Shown here one piece after another: positions 41,874 through 51,028 of a DNA stretch of 64,000 nucleotides. The notes beneath the pieces are model-generated. The model was given only the letters and a program-made list of their open reading frames with translations, was not told the origin of the DNA and made no database searches. The position numbers and the translations under genes are program-made. Within the stretch, counting starts at the first letter, position 1. Each line of letters begins with the position of its first letter. The DNA is taken from the NCBI RefSeq assembly GCF_026340675.1, contig NZ_JAPEOX010000001.1:1984001-2048000 (forward strand). The letters are read 5' to 3'. The DNA comes from Streptomyces sp. NBC_01264 (lineage in GTDB: Bacteria > Actinomycetota > Actinomycetes > Streptomycetales > Streptomycetaceae).

Positions 41874-42641
41874 TCACTCCTGCTCCGGCACGTCCGCCAG
41901 TGCGCCCAGCGCCCGCAGCTGCTCCGGTGTCACCCCGTCGGGGATCGGGACCGGGGCCGGGGTGCGCAGGGGTGGCTGCCAGCCCGTGTCGGGGTCCCAG
42001 CGGCGGACGATCCGGGCCGGTGCCCCCGCCACCACGGCGTGGTCCGGCACCTCGCCCCGTACGACGGCGCCCGCCGCCACCACGACGTTGCGGCCCAGCT
42101 TCGCCCCGGGCAGGATCACCGCGCCGGTCCCCAGCCAGCAGCCCGGGCCTATCTCCACCGGGGCGCTGCGCGGCCACTGCTTGCCGACGGGCTCGTGCGG
42201 GTCGTCGTAGCTGTGGTTGGTGGAGGTGATGTACACCCCGGGGCCGCAGAAGGTGTCGTTGCCGATCGTGATCCGGGTGTCGGCGATGACGTGGCTGTCG
42301 CGGCCGATGACCACGCCGTTGCCGAGGACCAGCATCGGCTCCGCGCCGAGGTCGAGGTCCGGCATCATCCCGGCGGTGAGCGTGACCTGTTCCCCGATGA
42401 TGCAGTGGTCCCCGAGCCTGATCCAGGGCTCGCCGAAGACCGTGCCCTGCGGGAAGGCGAGGCGGGTGCCGTGCCCGATCGCGCCGAAGCGCAGCCCTCC
42501 GGGGGTCTGGGCGGTGACCGCGCCGGCCCGCTGCATCCAGCGCCAGCCCGCGTGGACGACGCGCCCGGCGAGCCGGCGACGCAGGCCCGTGAGGGAAGGG
42601 AGCGCCGTCAGAGAAGAGAACGTGTTCTGGTTCTTCGCCAC
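41874..42641 (-). CDS. Left-handed beta-helix acyltransferase, 255 aa
   Basis: Hexapeptide repeats run from about residue 60 to 205 (IRLGDHCIIGEQVTLTAGMM, VLGNGVVIGRDSHVIADTRI, EIGPGCWLGTGAVILPGAKL). A conserved TSTNHSYDDP loop carries the catalytic histidine expected of maltose/galactoside/virginiamycin-type O-acetyltransferases. An N-terminal region of about 55 residues and a proline-rich tail frame the domain. The acceptor is unknown, probably a sugar or cell-surface glycan. It is convergent with the EamA gene and divergent from gamma carbonic anhydrase, another beta-helix protein. Confidence 0.85.
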   Translation of the reverse strand: MAKNQNTFSSLTALPSLTGLRRRLAGRVVHAGWRWMQRAGAVTAQTPGGLRFGAIGHGTRLAFPQGTVFGEPWIRLGDHCIIGEQVTLTAGMMPDLDLGAEPMLVLGNGVVIGRDSHVIADTRITIGNDTFCGPGVYITSTNHSYDDPHEPVGKQWPRSAPVEIGPGCWLGTGAVILPGAKLGRNVVVAAGAVVRGEVPDHAVVAGAPARIVRRWDPDTGWQPPLRTPAPVPIPDGVTPEQLRALGALADVPEQE

Positions 42642-42767
42642 CGGGTCACCTTAAGCGCCGGAAGCCCGGGCCGCGCCGTGATCTTCACCCCATCTCCGGG
42701 GGTGCGGACCGCGTGGCCTACGGTTTCCGGTAGCGCGACGCGACGTACCGGAAGAGGAAGAGAACAC

Positions 42768-43313
42768 ATGACGCAGCAGGCGGCCCAGGCACTCGTGATG
42801 GGTGTCGGCGGGAAGAACCCCGAGATCGACCCGACGGCGTTCACCGCTCCCACCTCCGTCGTGGTCGGGGACGTGCGCCTCGGCGCGGGCGCGAGCATCT
42901 GGTACTCGGCGGTGCTCCGCGCGGACTGCGGTCCGATCACACTGGGCGCCGACAGCAATGTGCAGGACAACTGCACCGTGCACGTGGACCCCGGTTTCCC
43001 GGTCTCCATCGGCGAGCGCGTCTCCATCGGCCACAACGCCGTCGTGCACGGCTGCACGATCGAGGACGACTGCCTGATCGGGATGGGCGCGACGGTCCTC
43101 AACGGCGCGGTGATCGGCGCCGGGTCGCTGGTGGCCGCGCAGGCGCTGGTCCCGCAGGGCATGATCGTCCCGCCCGGTTCGCTGGTCGCGGGCGTCCCGG
43201 CGAAGGTGCGGCGCGAGCTGACCGCGGAGGAGCGCGAGGGCCTCAAGGTCAACGCCCTCATGTACACCGAACTGGCCAAGCAGCACGCCGCCTCGGTGAC
43301 CGAAGGCGCGTAA
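42768..43313 (+). CDS. Gamma-type carbonic anhydrase family protein, 181 aa
   Basis: ATG at 42768 follows GAAGAGGAAGAG. The protein is a left-handed beta-helix of hexapeptide repeats with the three zinc-ligand histidines expected of the family at H72, H89 and H94 (NCTVHVD, IGHNAVVHGC). A C-terminal helix packs after residue 150. Such proteins hydrate CO2 or, in many actinomycetes, are uncharacterised acyltransferase-like relatives. Length is typical. Confidence 0.92.
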   Translation: MTQQAAQALVMGVGGKNPEIDPTAFTAPTSVVVGDVRLGAGASIWYSAVLRADCGPITLGADSNVQDNCTVHVDPGFPVSIGERVSIGHNAVVHGCTIEDDCLIGMGATVLNGAVIGAGSLVAAQALVPQGMIVPPGSLVAGVPAKVRRELTAEEREGLKVNALMYTELAKQHAASVTEGA

Positions 43314-43374
43314 CGGGCTTCGCCACGGCGCCGGTTCCCCGCCCGCCCCCTGGGGCCGGGCGGGGGTGTGCCCC

Positions 43375-44061
43375 TCAGTCGGTGAGCACGGTCGGGGCGG
43401 CCGCGGCCTGCCCCGGCACCCCGGCCGCATCCGCGGCCGCCTCGGCCCGCGCCGCCGCTGCCGCCTTCTTCATCCGCCCGCGCACCACCAAGGTCATGGC
43501 GAGCCCGCACACGAGGGCCAGGGCGAGGGCCACCCACGAGAACCCCTTCAGCCACGGCTCGGCGACGATCCCGATCGAGTAGATGACGGCCGTCGTACCG
43601 CCCGCCCACAGGATCCCGCCGAGGACGTTCGCGATGAGGAACCGCCAGTAGGGCATGTGCAGGACGCCCGCCAGCGGCCCCGCGAAGATCCGCAGCAGCG
43701 CCACGAACCGCCCGAAGAAGACGGCCCACATGCCCCACTTCTCGAAGGAGCGCTCCGCCATGGCCACCTGGTCCGGCCCGAAGTGCTTGGGGAAGCGCCG
43801 GCCCAGCCGCTCCAGCATCGGCTTCCCGCCCTTGCGCCCGATCGCGTAGCCGATCGAGTCGCCCACGATCGCTCCGGTGGTCGCGCAGATGCCCAGCACC
43901 ACGGGGTCGATGTGCCCCTGCTGCGAGGCCAGCAGCGCCGAGCTGACCAGGACGATCTCCCCCGGCAGCGGGATGCCGAGGCTTTCCAGTCCGATGACGA
44001 GCCCCACCAGGAGGTAGATGCTGACCGCCGGAATCGTCTCCAGCCATTCCTGGATGTGCAC
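43375..44061 (-). CDS. DedA-family membrane protein, 228 aa
   Basis: DedA/VTT core motifs are visible: ESLGIPLPGEIVLVSSALLA (about 26-45), GDSIGYAIGRKGG (about 67-79) and FGRFVALLRIFAGPLAGVLHMP (about 116-137). DedA proteins are lipid scramblase-type or proton-driven transporters needed for membrane homeostasis. Four to six hydrophobic helices are present, and the last 30 residues are an Ala-rich tail. The glutamate and arginines typical of functional DedA (E in PGE, R in GRF and LRI) are kept. Confidence 0.93.
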   Translation of the reverse strand: MHIQEWLETIPAVSIYLLVGLVIGLESLGIPLPGEIVLVSSALLASQQGHIDPVVLGICATTGAIVGDSIGYAIGRKGGKPMLERLGRRFPKHFGPDQVAMAERSFEKWGMWAVFFGRFVALLRIFAGPLAGVLHMPYWRFLIANVLGGILWAGGTTAVIYSIGIVAEPWLKGFSWVALALALVCGLAMTLVVRGRMKKAAAAARAEAAADAAGVPGQAAAAPTVLTD

Positions 44062-44133
44062 CGGTACGTCCTCCCGAGATTCTCCGCCCGGCCCGCCCCC
44101 TGTGGCGGACCGAACGGGCAGCCTATCCGGTCG

Positions 44134-46662
44134 CTATCCGGTCGCCACCACAGCCTTTGCCCGCAGCGGCAGTTCGCGCGAGGAACGGCCGGCGAACACT
44201 TCGCGGCGTCCCGTCCCCACCACCCACGCGTTCCGCTCCGGATCCCAGGAGGACAGCGTGCGCGCGTCGATGTCCAGGACGATCAGCCGCGCCTCGCCGG
44301 GTTCGAGGGTCAGGCGCCGGTACCCGGCCAGTGCCCGGACCGGCTGGTCCAGTCTCAGGTCCGGGGACGGGCCCACGTAGACCTGGGCCACCTCGGTGCC
44401 CGTACGGCGTCCGGTGTTGCGGACGGTGAACTCCACGCGCAGCCCGCCGTGCTTGCCGTGCGCGCCGCCGCGCCGGACCGCCAGCTTCTCGTACGCCCAG
44501 GTCGTGTACGAGAGCCCGTGCCCGAAGGCGAACAGCGGAGCCACCCGCTGCTGGTCGTACCAGCGGTGGCCGACGTGCACGCCCTCGGTGTACTCCTGCC
44601 GTCCGCCGACCCCCGGATAGCGCACCGGGTCCGCGCCGACCGGGGTGGCCCGCTCGTCGGCCGGGAAGGTCTGGGTGAGGCGGCCGCCCGGGTCCGCGTC
44701 GCCGAAGAGCACGTCGGCGGTGGCGGCCGCGCCCTCCTGACCCGGGTAGTACATCTGGAGGACCGCTCCGGTACGCGGGAGCCACGGCATGGCCGTACCG
44801 GAGGAGGTGTTGAGCACCACCGTGGTGCGGGGGTTGGCGGCGGCGACCGCCTCGATCAGCGCCGCTTGGCCGCCGGGGAGCGCCAGGGAGGTGCGGTCGC
44901 TGCCCTCGGTGGCGTCCTCGTAGGCGAACAGCACCACGCTGCCGGCCGCCTTGGCCGCCTTGACGGCCTCGGCCAGGTCGGCGGCCCGGGTCGCCTTCGT
45001 GGTGTGCCGCAGCCGCAGCCGCTGCCCCTTCGGCCCGCCCTCGGCGAAGACGGCGAGGCGGTGTTCGCCCGCCTTGAGCGCGAGGGTGCGGCGGCGCACG
45101 GTGCGGCCGTCGGGCGCGGCGCCGAGCAGCCCGCCGGCGAACTGCTCGGCCACGCCCTGCCGTACGGGGAAGAGTTCCTCCCCGTCGAGCCGGACGGCCG
45201 GCCGCTTCCCGGTGTAGTGGACGAGCAGGGTCCACTCGTCGTCGGCGGTCAGCCGGAAGGTCCCCTCGTAGCCCCAGGTGCGCCCGGGGGCCACCGCGCG
45301 GTCCTCGAGGCCCGCGTCGGGCGTCAGCAGTTTCGCCGGCAGCGGGCGCCCGTAGATGTCCTCGCCGAGCGCGTAGGTCACCGTGGAGCCGCTCCCGGCC
45401 CGGCGCCGGATCTCGTCGAGGGGGGCGGCGGCCGCGTCGGGCACCACGTGGGCACTGCCGCCGCCGCCGACGAAGGGGGTCCGCCCGGTGGGGCCGATCA
45501 CGGCGACGGACCGGGCGGCGGGGCCGGTCAGCGGCAGGGTGGCCCGTTCGTTGCGCAGCAGGACCGCCCCGGCGGTGGCGATCTGCCGTGCCGTGCGGGC
45601 CCCGGCGGCGGCGTCCCGGGCGGGCCGCGCGGCGGGGTGCCCGGCGAGCAGTCCGAAGCGGTCCATGGTGGTCAGGATCCGGCGTAGGGCGAGGTCGACG
45701 GTGTCCTCGTGGACGGAGCCGCCGCGCACCGCCTCGCGCAGCGGGGCACCGTAGTGGGTGCCGGCGGGCATCTCCATGTCGAGGCCGGCGCCGATCGAGG
45801 CGACGGTGCTGTGGGTGGCGTCCCAGTCCGACATCACCCAGCCGTCGAACCCCCAGCGCCCGCGGAGCAGTTCTTCGAGGAGCGGCCTGTTCTCGCAGGC
45901 GTAGACCCCGTTGACCTTGTTGTAGGCGCCCATCACGGCGCCGGCCCCGGCGGCCACGGCGGCTTCGAAGCCCCGTAGCTCCGTCTCGTGGAGGGTCTGT
46001 TCGGCGGCGATCACGTCGACGGTGTCGCGGCCCTTCTCCTGGTTGTTGAGCGCGAAGTGCTTGACGGTGGCGATGAGACCCTCGTCCTGGATGCCGCGGA
46101 CCACCTCGGCGACCAGGTCGGCCGTCAGCTTCGGGTCCTCCGAGAACGTCTCGAAGTTCCGTCCGGCGTACGGGGTGCGGATGAGGTTGGCCATCGGCGA
46201 GAGGAGCACGTCGATGCCGAGCGCGCGGCCCTCGCGGCCGATGACCCGCCCGTACGCGCGGGCGAGCGCCGGGTCGAAGGCGGAGGCGAGCAGGACCGGC
46301 GCGGGCAGCGCGGTGGCGGGCTTGGCGACGCGGACCCCGGCCGGACCGTCGGCGAGGCGCAGCGCCGGGATGCCCAGGCGGGCGATGCCCGGCACGTATC
46401 CGGCCTGGCCGAGCGGCTCGGGGTCCGGCCCGCCGTGCAGCAGGACGGTCTTCTCCTCCAGGGTGAGCCGGTCCAGCAGGGCGTCGATCCGGGCGGCGCT
46501 GCCGGCCTCGGGCGCGCCGGCGGGGGATGATCCCGCGGCGGCGGAGGCCCTACGGGGCTGCGCGCCGGGCGGCGGCGCCGGTACGCAGCCGGCCGCGCCG
46601 AGCGCGGCGCCCATCGCCCCGAGGAAGCGCATCGCACGGCGTCTGGACACGGCCTCGCTCAT
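44134..46662 (-). CDS. Secreted GH3 beta-glucosidase with PA14-type insert, 842 aa
   Basis: The ATG at 46662 (MSEAVSRRRAMRFLGAMGAA) follows AGGGAG. The N-terminus (RRR then hydrophobic run to AAGC) looks like a Tat-type lipoprotein signal. A GH3 N-terminal barrel spans about 50-330, with the nucleophile aspartate in WVMSDWDA and the KHFALNNQE motif. The GH3 C-domain and a PA14-like insert (TFRLTADDEWTLLVHYTGKR) and a fibronectin-III-like end (VRNTGRRTGTEVAQVYV) follow. It should release glucose or another sugar from beta-glucosides at the cell surface. No sugar transporter is adjacent. Confidence 0.92.
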   Translation of the reverse strand: MSEAVSRRRAMRFLGAMGAALGAAGCVPAPPPGAQPRRASAAAGSSPAGAPEAGSAARIDALLDRLTLEEKTVLLHGGPDPEPLGQAGYVPGIARLGIPALRLADGPAGVRVAKPATALPAPVLLASAFDPALARAYGRVIGREGRALGIDVLLSPMANLIRTPYAGRNFETFSEDPKLTADLVAEVVRGIQDEGLIATVKHFALNNQEKGRDTVDVIAAEQTLHETELRGFEAAVAAGAGAVMGAYNKVNGVYACENRPLLEELLRGRWGFDGWVMSDWDATHSTVASIGAGLDMEMPAGTHYGAPLREAVRGGSVHEDTVDLALRRILTTMDRFGLLAGHPAARPARDAAAGARTARQIATAGAVLLRNERATLPLTGPAARSVAVIGPTGRTPFVGGGGSAHVVPDAAAAPLDEIRRRAGSGSTVTYALGEDIYGRPLPAKLLTPDAGLEDRAVAPGRTWGYEGTFRLTADDEWTLLVHYTGKRPAVRLDGEELFPVRQGVAEQFAGGLLGAAPDGRTVRRRTLALKAGEHRLAVFAEGGPKGQRLRLRHTTKATRAADLAEAVKAAKAAGSVVLFAYEDATEGSDRTSLALPGGQAALIEAVAAANPRTTVVLNTSSGTAMPWLPRTGAVLQMYYPGQEGAAATADVLFGDADPGGRLTQTFPADERATPVGADPVRYPGVGGRQEYTEGVHVGHRWYDQQRVAPLFAFGHGLSYTTWAYEKLAVRRGGAHGKHGGLRVEFTVRNTGRRTGTEVAQVYVGPSPDLRLDQPVRALAGYRRLTLEPGEARLIVLDIDARTLSSWDPERNAWVVGTGRREVFAGRSSRELPLRAKAVVATG

Positions 46663-46788
46663 GGGCGCTCCCTGCGGCGTGGGCATCGGCGTCAGGTGGC
46701 GGGAGCGGCCCGCGCCGGACCGCTCCCGCCCCCCACTGTGCGCCGACCGCGACGCGGCCCCGCTTCAGGCGCGCCACCGCACGGCCGA

Positions 46789-46854
46789 TGTTCAGCCCTG
46801 CGGCGGCCGCAGCCGAGTCCGGCGGACGCCGGTGTTCAGCCCTGCGGCGGCCGC
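46789..46854. repeat. 22-bp direct repeat
   Basis: The 22 bases at 46789-46810 (TGTTCAGCCCTGCGGCGG and four more) are repeated exactly at 46833-46854. The second copy contains the stop codon of the ribbon-helix-helix gene, so the first is an ectopic copy of its 3' end, likely a small tandem duplication. Confidence 0.7.
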
Positions 46855-47066
46855 GGACCGAGGTCGGCGTCGCGCCGGGGTTCGTCCTGGAGCTGGATCC
46901 GGGCCTCGGTGCGGTGGCCGCGCTCGATGTAGTCCCGTACGACGGCCTCGACCGCGTCCTGGGGCGAACCGATCCCGGCGAGGACCATCACCTCCACCAC
47001 GAGCTCGGCGTCGAGGCTGATGCTGATCTTGGCTCGGCCCGGCACGGGACCCCCTCCGTCCGTCAT
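46836..47066 (-). CDS. Ribbon-helix-helix (VapB-like) protein, 76 aa
   Basis: A short beta strand AKISISLDAELVVEVM is followed by two helices (SPQDAVEAVVRDYIERGHR), the pattern of VapB-type antitoxins and other ribbon-helix-helix DNA-binding proteins. A charged tail ends PRPPQG. No toxin gene is adjacent, so it may be an orphan regulator. The ATG at 47066 is preceded by GGAGGG. Confidence 0.7.
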   Translation of the reverse strand: MTDGGGPVPGRAKISISLDAELVVEVMVLAGIGSPQDAVEAVVRDYIERGHRTEARIQLQDEPRRDADLGPRPPQG

Positions 47067-47088
47067 CGGTGGAGGGACTCTAGCGGGA

Positions 47089-47541
47089 TCAGGCGTTGGG
47101 GCGCAGGGTCCAGACCACGGTCATCTCGCCCGTCACGGCCTCGTCCTCGCGCTGGATGGCGATGGTGACGGGGAACTCGGGGCGGCCGCCCGCGTCGAGT
47201 TCGGCGACGACCTCGGCGGCCGGGCGGCCGAGGGTGGCGGTGGCCGTCACGACGCCCTTGGCGAGCTTCTTGTAACCGATCTCCGCGCTCACCGCGAGCG
47301 GCACCGCGCGCGAGAGCTGGTCGCCGAAGGCGGCCAGGACGATCGCACCGCTCGCGGACTCGGCGAGGGTGAACATGGCGCCGGCGTGCGGGCCGCCGAG
47401 GTGGTTGTGGAAGTCGGGCTGGTCCGGGAGCCGGACGACGGCGCGCTCCGGGGTGGTCTCCAGGAACTGGAGGTTCAGGGTCTTGGCCATCGGCACGGTC
47501 GCGGCGAGCAGTTCGCCCACGTTCATCTGTTCAGCGCTCAT
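47089..47541 (-). CDS. Hotdog-fold (DUF4442-like) thioesterase-type protein, 150 aa
   Basis: The segment FHNHLGGPHAGAMFTLAESA is the hotdog motif region of PaaI/DUF4442-type acyl-CoA thioesterases, followed by beta strands ending GEMTVVWTLRP. The ATG at 47541 (MSAEQMNVGE) is preferred over in-frame ATGs upstream (47580, 47622) because the domain begins here, although the site is weak. It should hydrolyse an acyl-CoA; the substrate is unknown. Confidence 0.8.
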   Translation of the reverse strand: MSAEQMNVGELLAATVPMAKTLNLQFLETTPERAVVRLPDQPDFHNHLGGPHAGAMFTLAESASGAIVLAAFGDQLSRAVPLAVSAEIGYKKLAKGVVTATATLGRPAAEVVAELDAGGRPEFPVTIAIQREDEAVTGEMTVVWTLRPNA

Positions 47542-47636
47542 GGCACGCGATGTTACCCACGAGTAGAAGGCCTTGGCCATACCCGTCCGGGGGCGGCCGT
47601 GGATCCCCGACCCCACTCCCACTATCGTTACCGGCC

Positions 47637-48704
47637 ATGTGGCCAGGACAGCAGCAGCCGCCCGGGGGAGAACCCAACCCCCAGGACGCGCATCAGAACC
47701 CGTACCAGCAGCAGCCGGGAACGCCGAACCCGTACCAGCAGCAACCGCCGACGGCGGCGTACGGGGAGCAGCAGCAGCCCGGCTACGGGTACCCGCAGCA
47801 GCCCCCCGCTCCCCAGGGATGGGGTCAGCAGCCCCCGACCGTCCCCGTACCCCAGTGGGGCGGCACCCCGCCGCCCCCGCCCCGGCCCCCGCGCGGAGGC
47901 AGCCCCTTCGCGACCCGGACCGTGGCCATCGTCGCGGCCTCGGCCGTCGTCGTGGCGGCCGCCGCCACCGGGGCGTTCGTCCTGACCCGGGACGACAAGG
48001 GCTCCGACCGGGCGGACGACAAGCCGAGCTCCTCGCCCTCCGCCCCGGCCTCCTCCCCCGCGCCCGCCACCGGGAGCCCGAGCGCCAACCCGCGCGGCGG
48101 CGCCGAAGCCAAGCCGGTGATCCCCGGCTGGAAGGTCGTCATCAACCCGAAGTACGGCACCGCCTTCGACGTCCCGCCGGACTGGGACGTGCAGTCCTCG
48201 AGCCTGTCCATCGGCTTCGAGGACGACTCCAAGAACGACGGCTCGGCCATCGTCATGATGGGGGCGCCCGCCATCCTCAAGGAGGAATGGTGCATGGTCG
48301 ACGCCGACAAGGACGGCAAGGAGGACTCGACCTCCCTGGCCGCCACCGGCACCAAGGGCGGCCAGGGCGCGAAGGGCACCGCCGAGGCCGCGTACAACGA
48401 GGCCGGCAACTGGGTCTTCGCCGGGTACGCGCAGAAGGCGCCGAAGGGCACCACCAAGGTCGCCCCGGCGAAGGAGTACACGACCTCCTCCGGGCTCAAG
48501 GGGCACATGGCGACCGCGACCGTCAGCGGCCTGCCCAAGGAGAACAAGTGCTCCTCGGACGGCAAGTCCGTCGCCTTCAGCTTCACGACCGCCAACGGTG
48601 ACCTCTCCACCTGGGTCCTCTACGGGGCCGCGGGCGTCCCGGGCGAAGTGAGCAAGGAGACCTACGAGAAGATCCTGAGCAGCGTCCGCCTCAACGCGGG
48701 CTGA
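47637..48704 (+). CDS. Membrane-anchored protein with Gln/Pro-rich N-terminus, 355 aa
   Basis: ATG 47637 (MWPGQQQPPGGEPNPQD) opens a Pro/Gln/Tyr-rich cytoplasmic region of about 95 residues. One transmembrane helix follows (TVAIVAASAVVVAAAATGAF, near residue 105), then a Ser/Pro linker and an extracytoplasmic domain of about 200 residues (PGWKVVINPKYGTAFDVPPD). This is a common actinobacterial topology (serine/threonine-kinase-like spacer or secretion-linked proteins). No enzymatic motif was recognised. Confidence 0.75.
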   Translation: MWPGQQQPPGGEPNPQDAHQNPYQQQPGTPNPYQQQPPTAAYGEQQQPGYGYPQQPPAPQGWGQQPPTVPVPQWGGTPPPPPRPPRGGSPFATRTVAIVAASAVVVAAAATGAFVLTRDDKGSDRADDKPSSSPSAPASSPAPATGSPSANPRGGAEAKPVIPGWKVVINPKYGTAFDVPPDWDVQSSSLSIGFEDDSKNDGSAIVMMGAPAILKEEWCMVDADKDGKEDSTSLAATGTKGGQGAKGTAEAAYNEAGNWVFAGYAQKAPKGTTKVAPAKEYTTSSGLKGHMATATVSGLPKENKCSSDGKSVAFSFTTANGDLSTWVLYGAAGVPGEVSKETYEKILSSVRLNAG

Positions 48705-48774
48705 CCTCCGGCGCCTCCGCCCCCGGGCCGGAAATCCGTTTGGATTCCCGGCCCGGGACGGGGATAGTCCTGAG

Positions 48775-50091
48775 GTGAGCTCTCCGTCCTCCCTCTCCCC
48801 CAGCCCCTCCGGCCGCAGGCCCGAGTGGGCCGGCCGCAACTACACCCTGCTGACGGGTGCCGCGGTCATCACGAACCTCGGGAGCCACGGAGCGCTCATC
48901 GCGACCGCCTTCGCGGTCGTCCAGGCGGGCGGCTCCGCCGGTGACGTCGGCCTGGTGGCCGCCGCCCGCACGCTGCCGCTCGTCCTGTTCCTCCTCATCG
49001 GCGGAGCCGTCGCCGACCGGATCCCCCGCCATCACGTCATGGTCGCGGCCAACACCCTCAACTGCCTCTCGCAGGCCGCGTTCGCCGTACTCGTCCTGAG
49101 CGGCGATCCGAAGCTGTGGCAGATGATGCTGCTCACGGCGCTGTGCGGCACCGGTACGGCCTTCTTCAACCCGGCGGCCGAGGGCATGCTCATGGCCACC
49201 GTCTCCGGCCCCCAGGCCAACCGCGCCTTCGCCTTCTTCCGGATGGCGATGAACGGCGCAGGTGTCGGCGGCGCCGCCCTCGGCGGGGCCATGGTCGCCT
49301 TCATGGGCCCCGGTTGGGTCCTCGCCGTGGACGCGGCCGCCTTCGCCGTCGCCGGAGCCCTACGGGCCTTCCTCCAGGTCGGCCAGATCGCCGAACGCGC
49401 TCCCGGCGGCGGCCTGCTGACCGATCTGCGCGAGGGCTGGACGGAGTTCAAGAGCCGTCCCTGGCTGTGGAGCATCGTGCTCCAGTTCTCCGTCGTCGTG
49501 GCCGTCGTGGGCGCCGCGGAGGCGGTCTACGGGCCCCTGGTCGCACTGGAGCGCCTGGGCGGGGCGGCTCCGTGGGGCATGGCCCTGGCCTTCTTCGGCC
49601 TCGGCACGATCGGCGGGGCCGTCCTGATGATGGCCTGGAAACCGCGCCGCCTGCTGCTGGTCGGCACCCTGTGCGTGTTCCCGCTGGCGCTCCCCTCGGC
49701 GGGACTGGCGGTGCCGCTTCCGGTGTGGGGGCTGTGCGCGGTGATGTTCGTGAGCGGCGTGGCCATCGAGGTGTTCGGCGTGAACTGGATGACGACGATG
49801 CACCAGGAGATCCCGGAGGAGATGTTCTCCCGGGTCTCCGCCTATGACTGGTTCGGCTCGCTGTCGATGCTCCCGCTGGCCACGGCGGTGGCCGGCCCTG
49901 TCGAATCCGCGATCGGCCGCACCTCGGCCCTCTGGGGCTGCGCGGCCCTGGTGGTCGTCGTGACGGCCGCCGTCCTCCTGGTCCCGGACGTCCGCCGCAT
50001 GACCCGCAAACCGCCCGTCGTGCACGGCCCCAGCGCCGCGCCGGACCTCACCGAACCAAGCCCCGCCCCATCCAGCCCCGCCGGCGTTTGA
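48775..50091 (+). CDS. MFS transporter, 438 aa
   Basis: The GTG at 48775 opens about twelve hydrophobic helices. The loop GGAVADRIPRHHVMV after helix 2 is the MFS signature (G-x-x-x-D-R-x-x-R-R-like). The rest is typical of the DHA/enterobactin-exporter type (WTEFKSRPWLWSIVLQF between halves). It probably exports a small molecule. A weak site (CCTGAG) precedes the start. It ends at a hairpin terminator. Confidence 0.9.
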   Translation: MSSPSSLSPSPSGRRPEWAGRNYTLLTGAAVITNLGSHGALIATAFAVVQAGGSAGDVGLVAAARTLPLVLFLLIGGAVADRIPRHHVMVAANTLNCLSQAAFAVLVLSGDPKLWQMMLLTALCGTGTAFFNPAAEGMLMATVSGPQANRAFAFFRMAMNGAGVGGAALGGAMVAFMGPGWVLAVDAAAFAVAGALRAFLQVGQIAERAPGGGLLTDLREGWTEFKSRPWLWSIVLQFSVVVAVVGAAEAVYGPLVALERLGGAAPWGMALAFFGLGTIGGAVLMMAWKPRRLLLVGTLCVFPLALPSAGLAVPLPVWGLCAVMFVSGVAIEVFGVNWMTTMHQEIPEEMFSRVSAYDWFGSLSMLPLATAVAGPVESAIGRTSALWGCAALVVVVTAAVLLVPDVRRMTRKPPVVHGPSAAPDLTEPSPAPSSPAGV

Positions 50092-50101
50092 GGCGCGGGG
50101 T

Positions 50102-50118
50102 CCGGGGCGAAGCCCCGG
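50102..50118 (+). terminator. Short GC hairpin after the MFS gene
   Basis: CCGGGGC (50102-50108) pairs with GCCCCGG (50112-50118) across GAA, 11 bases after the MFS stop. The surrounding GCGTTTGAGGCGCGG is a sequence seen repeatedly in Streptomyces intergenic regions. Confidence 0.7.
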
Positions 50119-50172
50119 GGAACGGAGGAAGGGCGGGTAGGGGACTTCGCCCCGCGCAGCGGCGGCACACCC

Positions 50173-51018
50173 TCAGCCGAGGCTGAACGCCCCCTCCGGC
50201 GGCTCGGGCGAAGCCACCGCATCCGCGTCCGCCACCGGCAGGGCCCCCCGCATCAGCCGAGCGAGCGCCGCCCCCACCTCCACCCGCGCCGGGAACGCGT
50301 CCCCCGCGCACACCCGCGAAAGCTCCGCCACCGGCAGCTCCCGCCGCGAGGCCAGCAGCACCGCGTTCCCGAACCGCCGCCCCCGCAGCACCCCCGGCTC
50401 CGCGATCAGCGCCAACTCCCCGAAGGCCGATCCGAAGTTCGCGAGCTGCCCGCGCAGAAAGCCGAACGGCGCCCCGTCGGCGAGGTTCGCCACGTACACC
50501 CCGCCGGGCCTCAGCACCCGCGCCACCTCCCGCGCGTACTCCACCGAGGCCAGCGAAGCCGGCACCCGTGAGCCGCCGAAGACATCGCCCACCACCACGT
50601 CCGCGCTCGCGTCCGGCGCCGCGGCCAGCCAGGCCCGTGCGTCGGCGACGTGCACGGTGATCCCGCTCCCGGCCACCGGCAGGAACTCGCCGACCAGCGC
50701 GACGAGCCCGGCGTCGAACTCGACCACGTCCTGCCGTGACCCCGGCCGGCCCGCGGCCGCGTACCGCGGCAGGGTCAGCGCGCCACCGCCCAGGTGCAGC
50801 AGGTCCAGCGCGGCCCCCGGCTCGCCCACGCAGTCCAGGACGTGCGCGAGGCGGCGTACGTACTCGAACTCCAGGTGCTCCGGGTCGTCGAGGTCCACAT
50901 ACGACTGCGGCGCCCCGTCCACGGTGAGCAGCCAGGCCCGCTCCCGGTCGATGTCCGGCATCAGTTTGGCGGTGCCCTGCGCCACGTCCCGGATCACCGG
51001 GATCTGTTCGTCACTCAC
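50173..51018 (-). CDS. Spermidine-synthase-like SAM-binding protein, 281 aa
   Basis: A Rossmann fold methyltransferase core is visible: ALDLLHLGGGALTLPRYAAA (SAM motif I, about 87-106), VVEFDAGLV (motif II), and DVVVGDVFGGSRVP (motif IV). This is the spermidine-synthase/aminopropyltransferase-like group; many actinobacterial members lack a proven substrate. The ATG at 51018 lies 11 bases beyond the stop of the patatin-like gene (51907-51029), so the two are one operon. Confidence 0.85.
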   Translation of the reverse strand: MSDEQIPVIRDVAQGTAKLMPDIDRERAWLLTVDGAPQSYVDLDDPEHLEFEYVRRLAHVLDCVGEPGAALDLLHLGGGALTLPRYAAAGRPGSRQDVVEFDAGLVALVGEFLPVAGSGITVHVADARAWLAAAPDASADVVVGDVFGGSRVPASLASVEYAREVARVLRPGGVYVANLADGAPFGFLRGQLANFGSAFGELALIAEPGVLRGRRFGNAVLLASRRELPVAELSRVCAGDAFPARVEVGAALARLMRGALPVADADAVASPEPPEGAFSLG

Positions 51019-51028
51019 CGCACCATTG

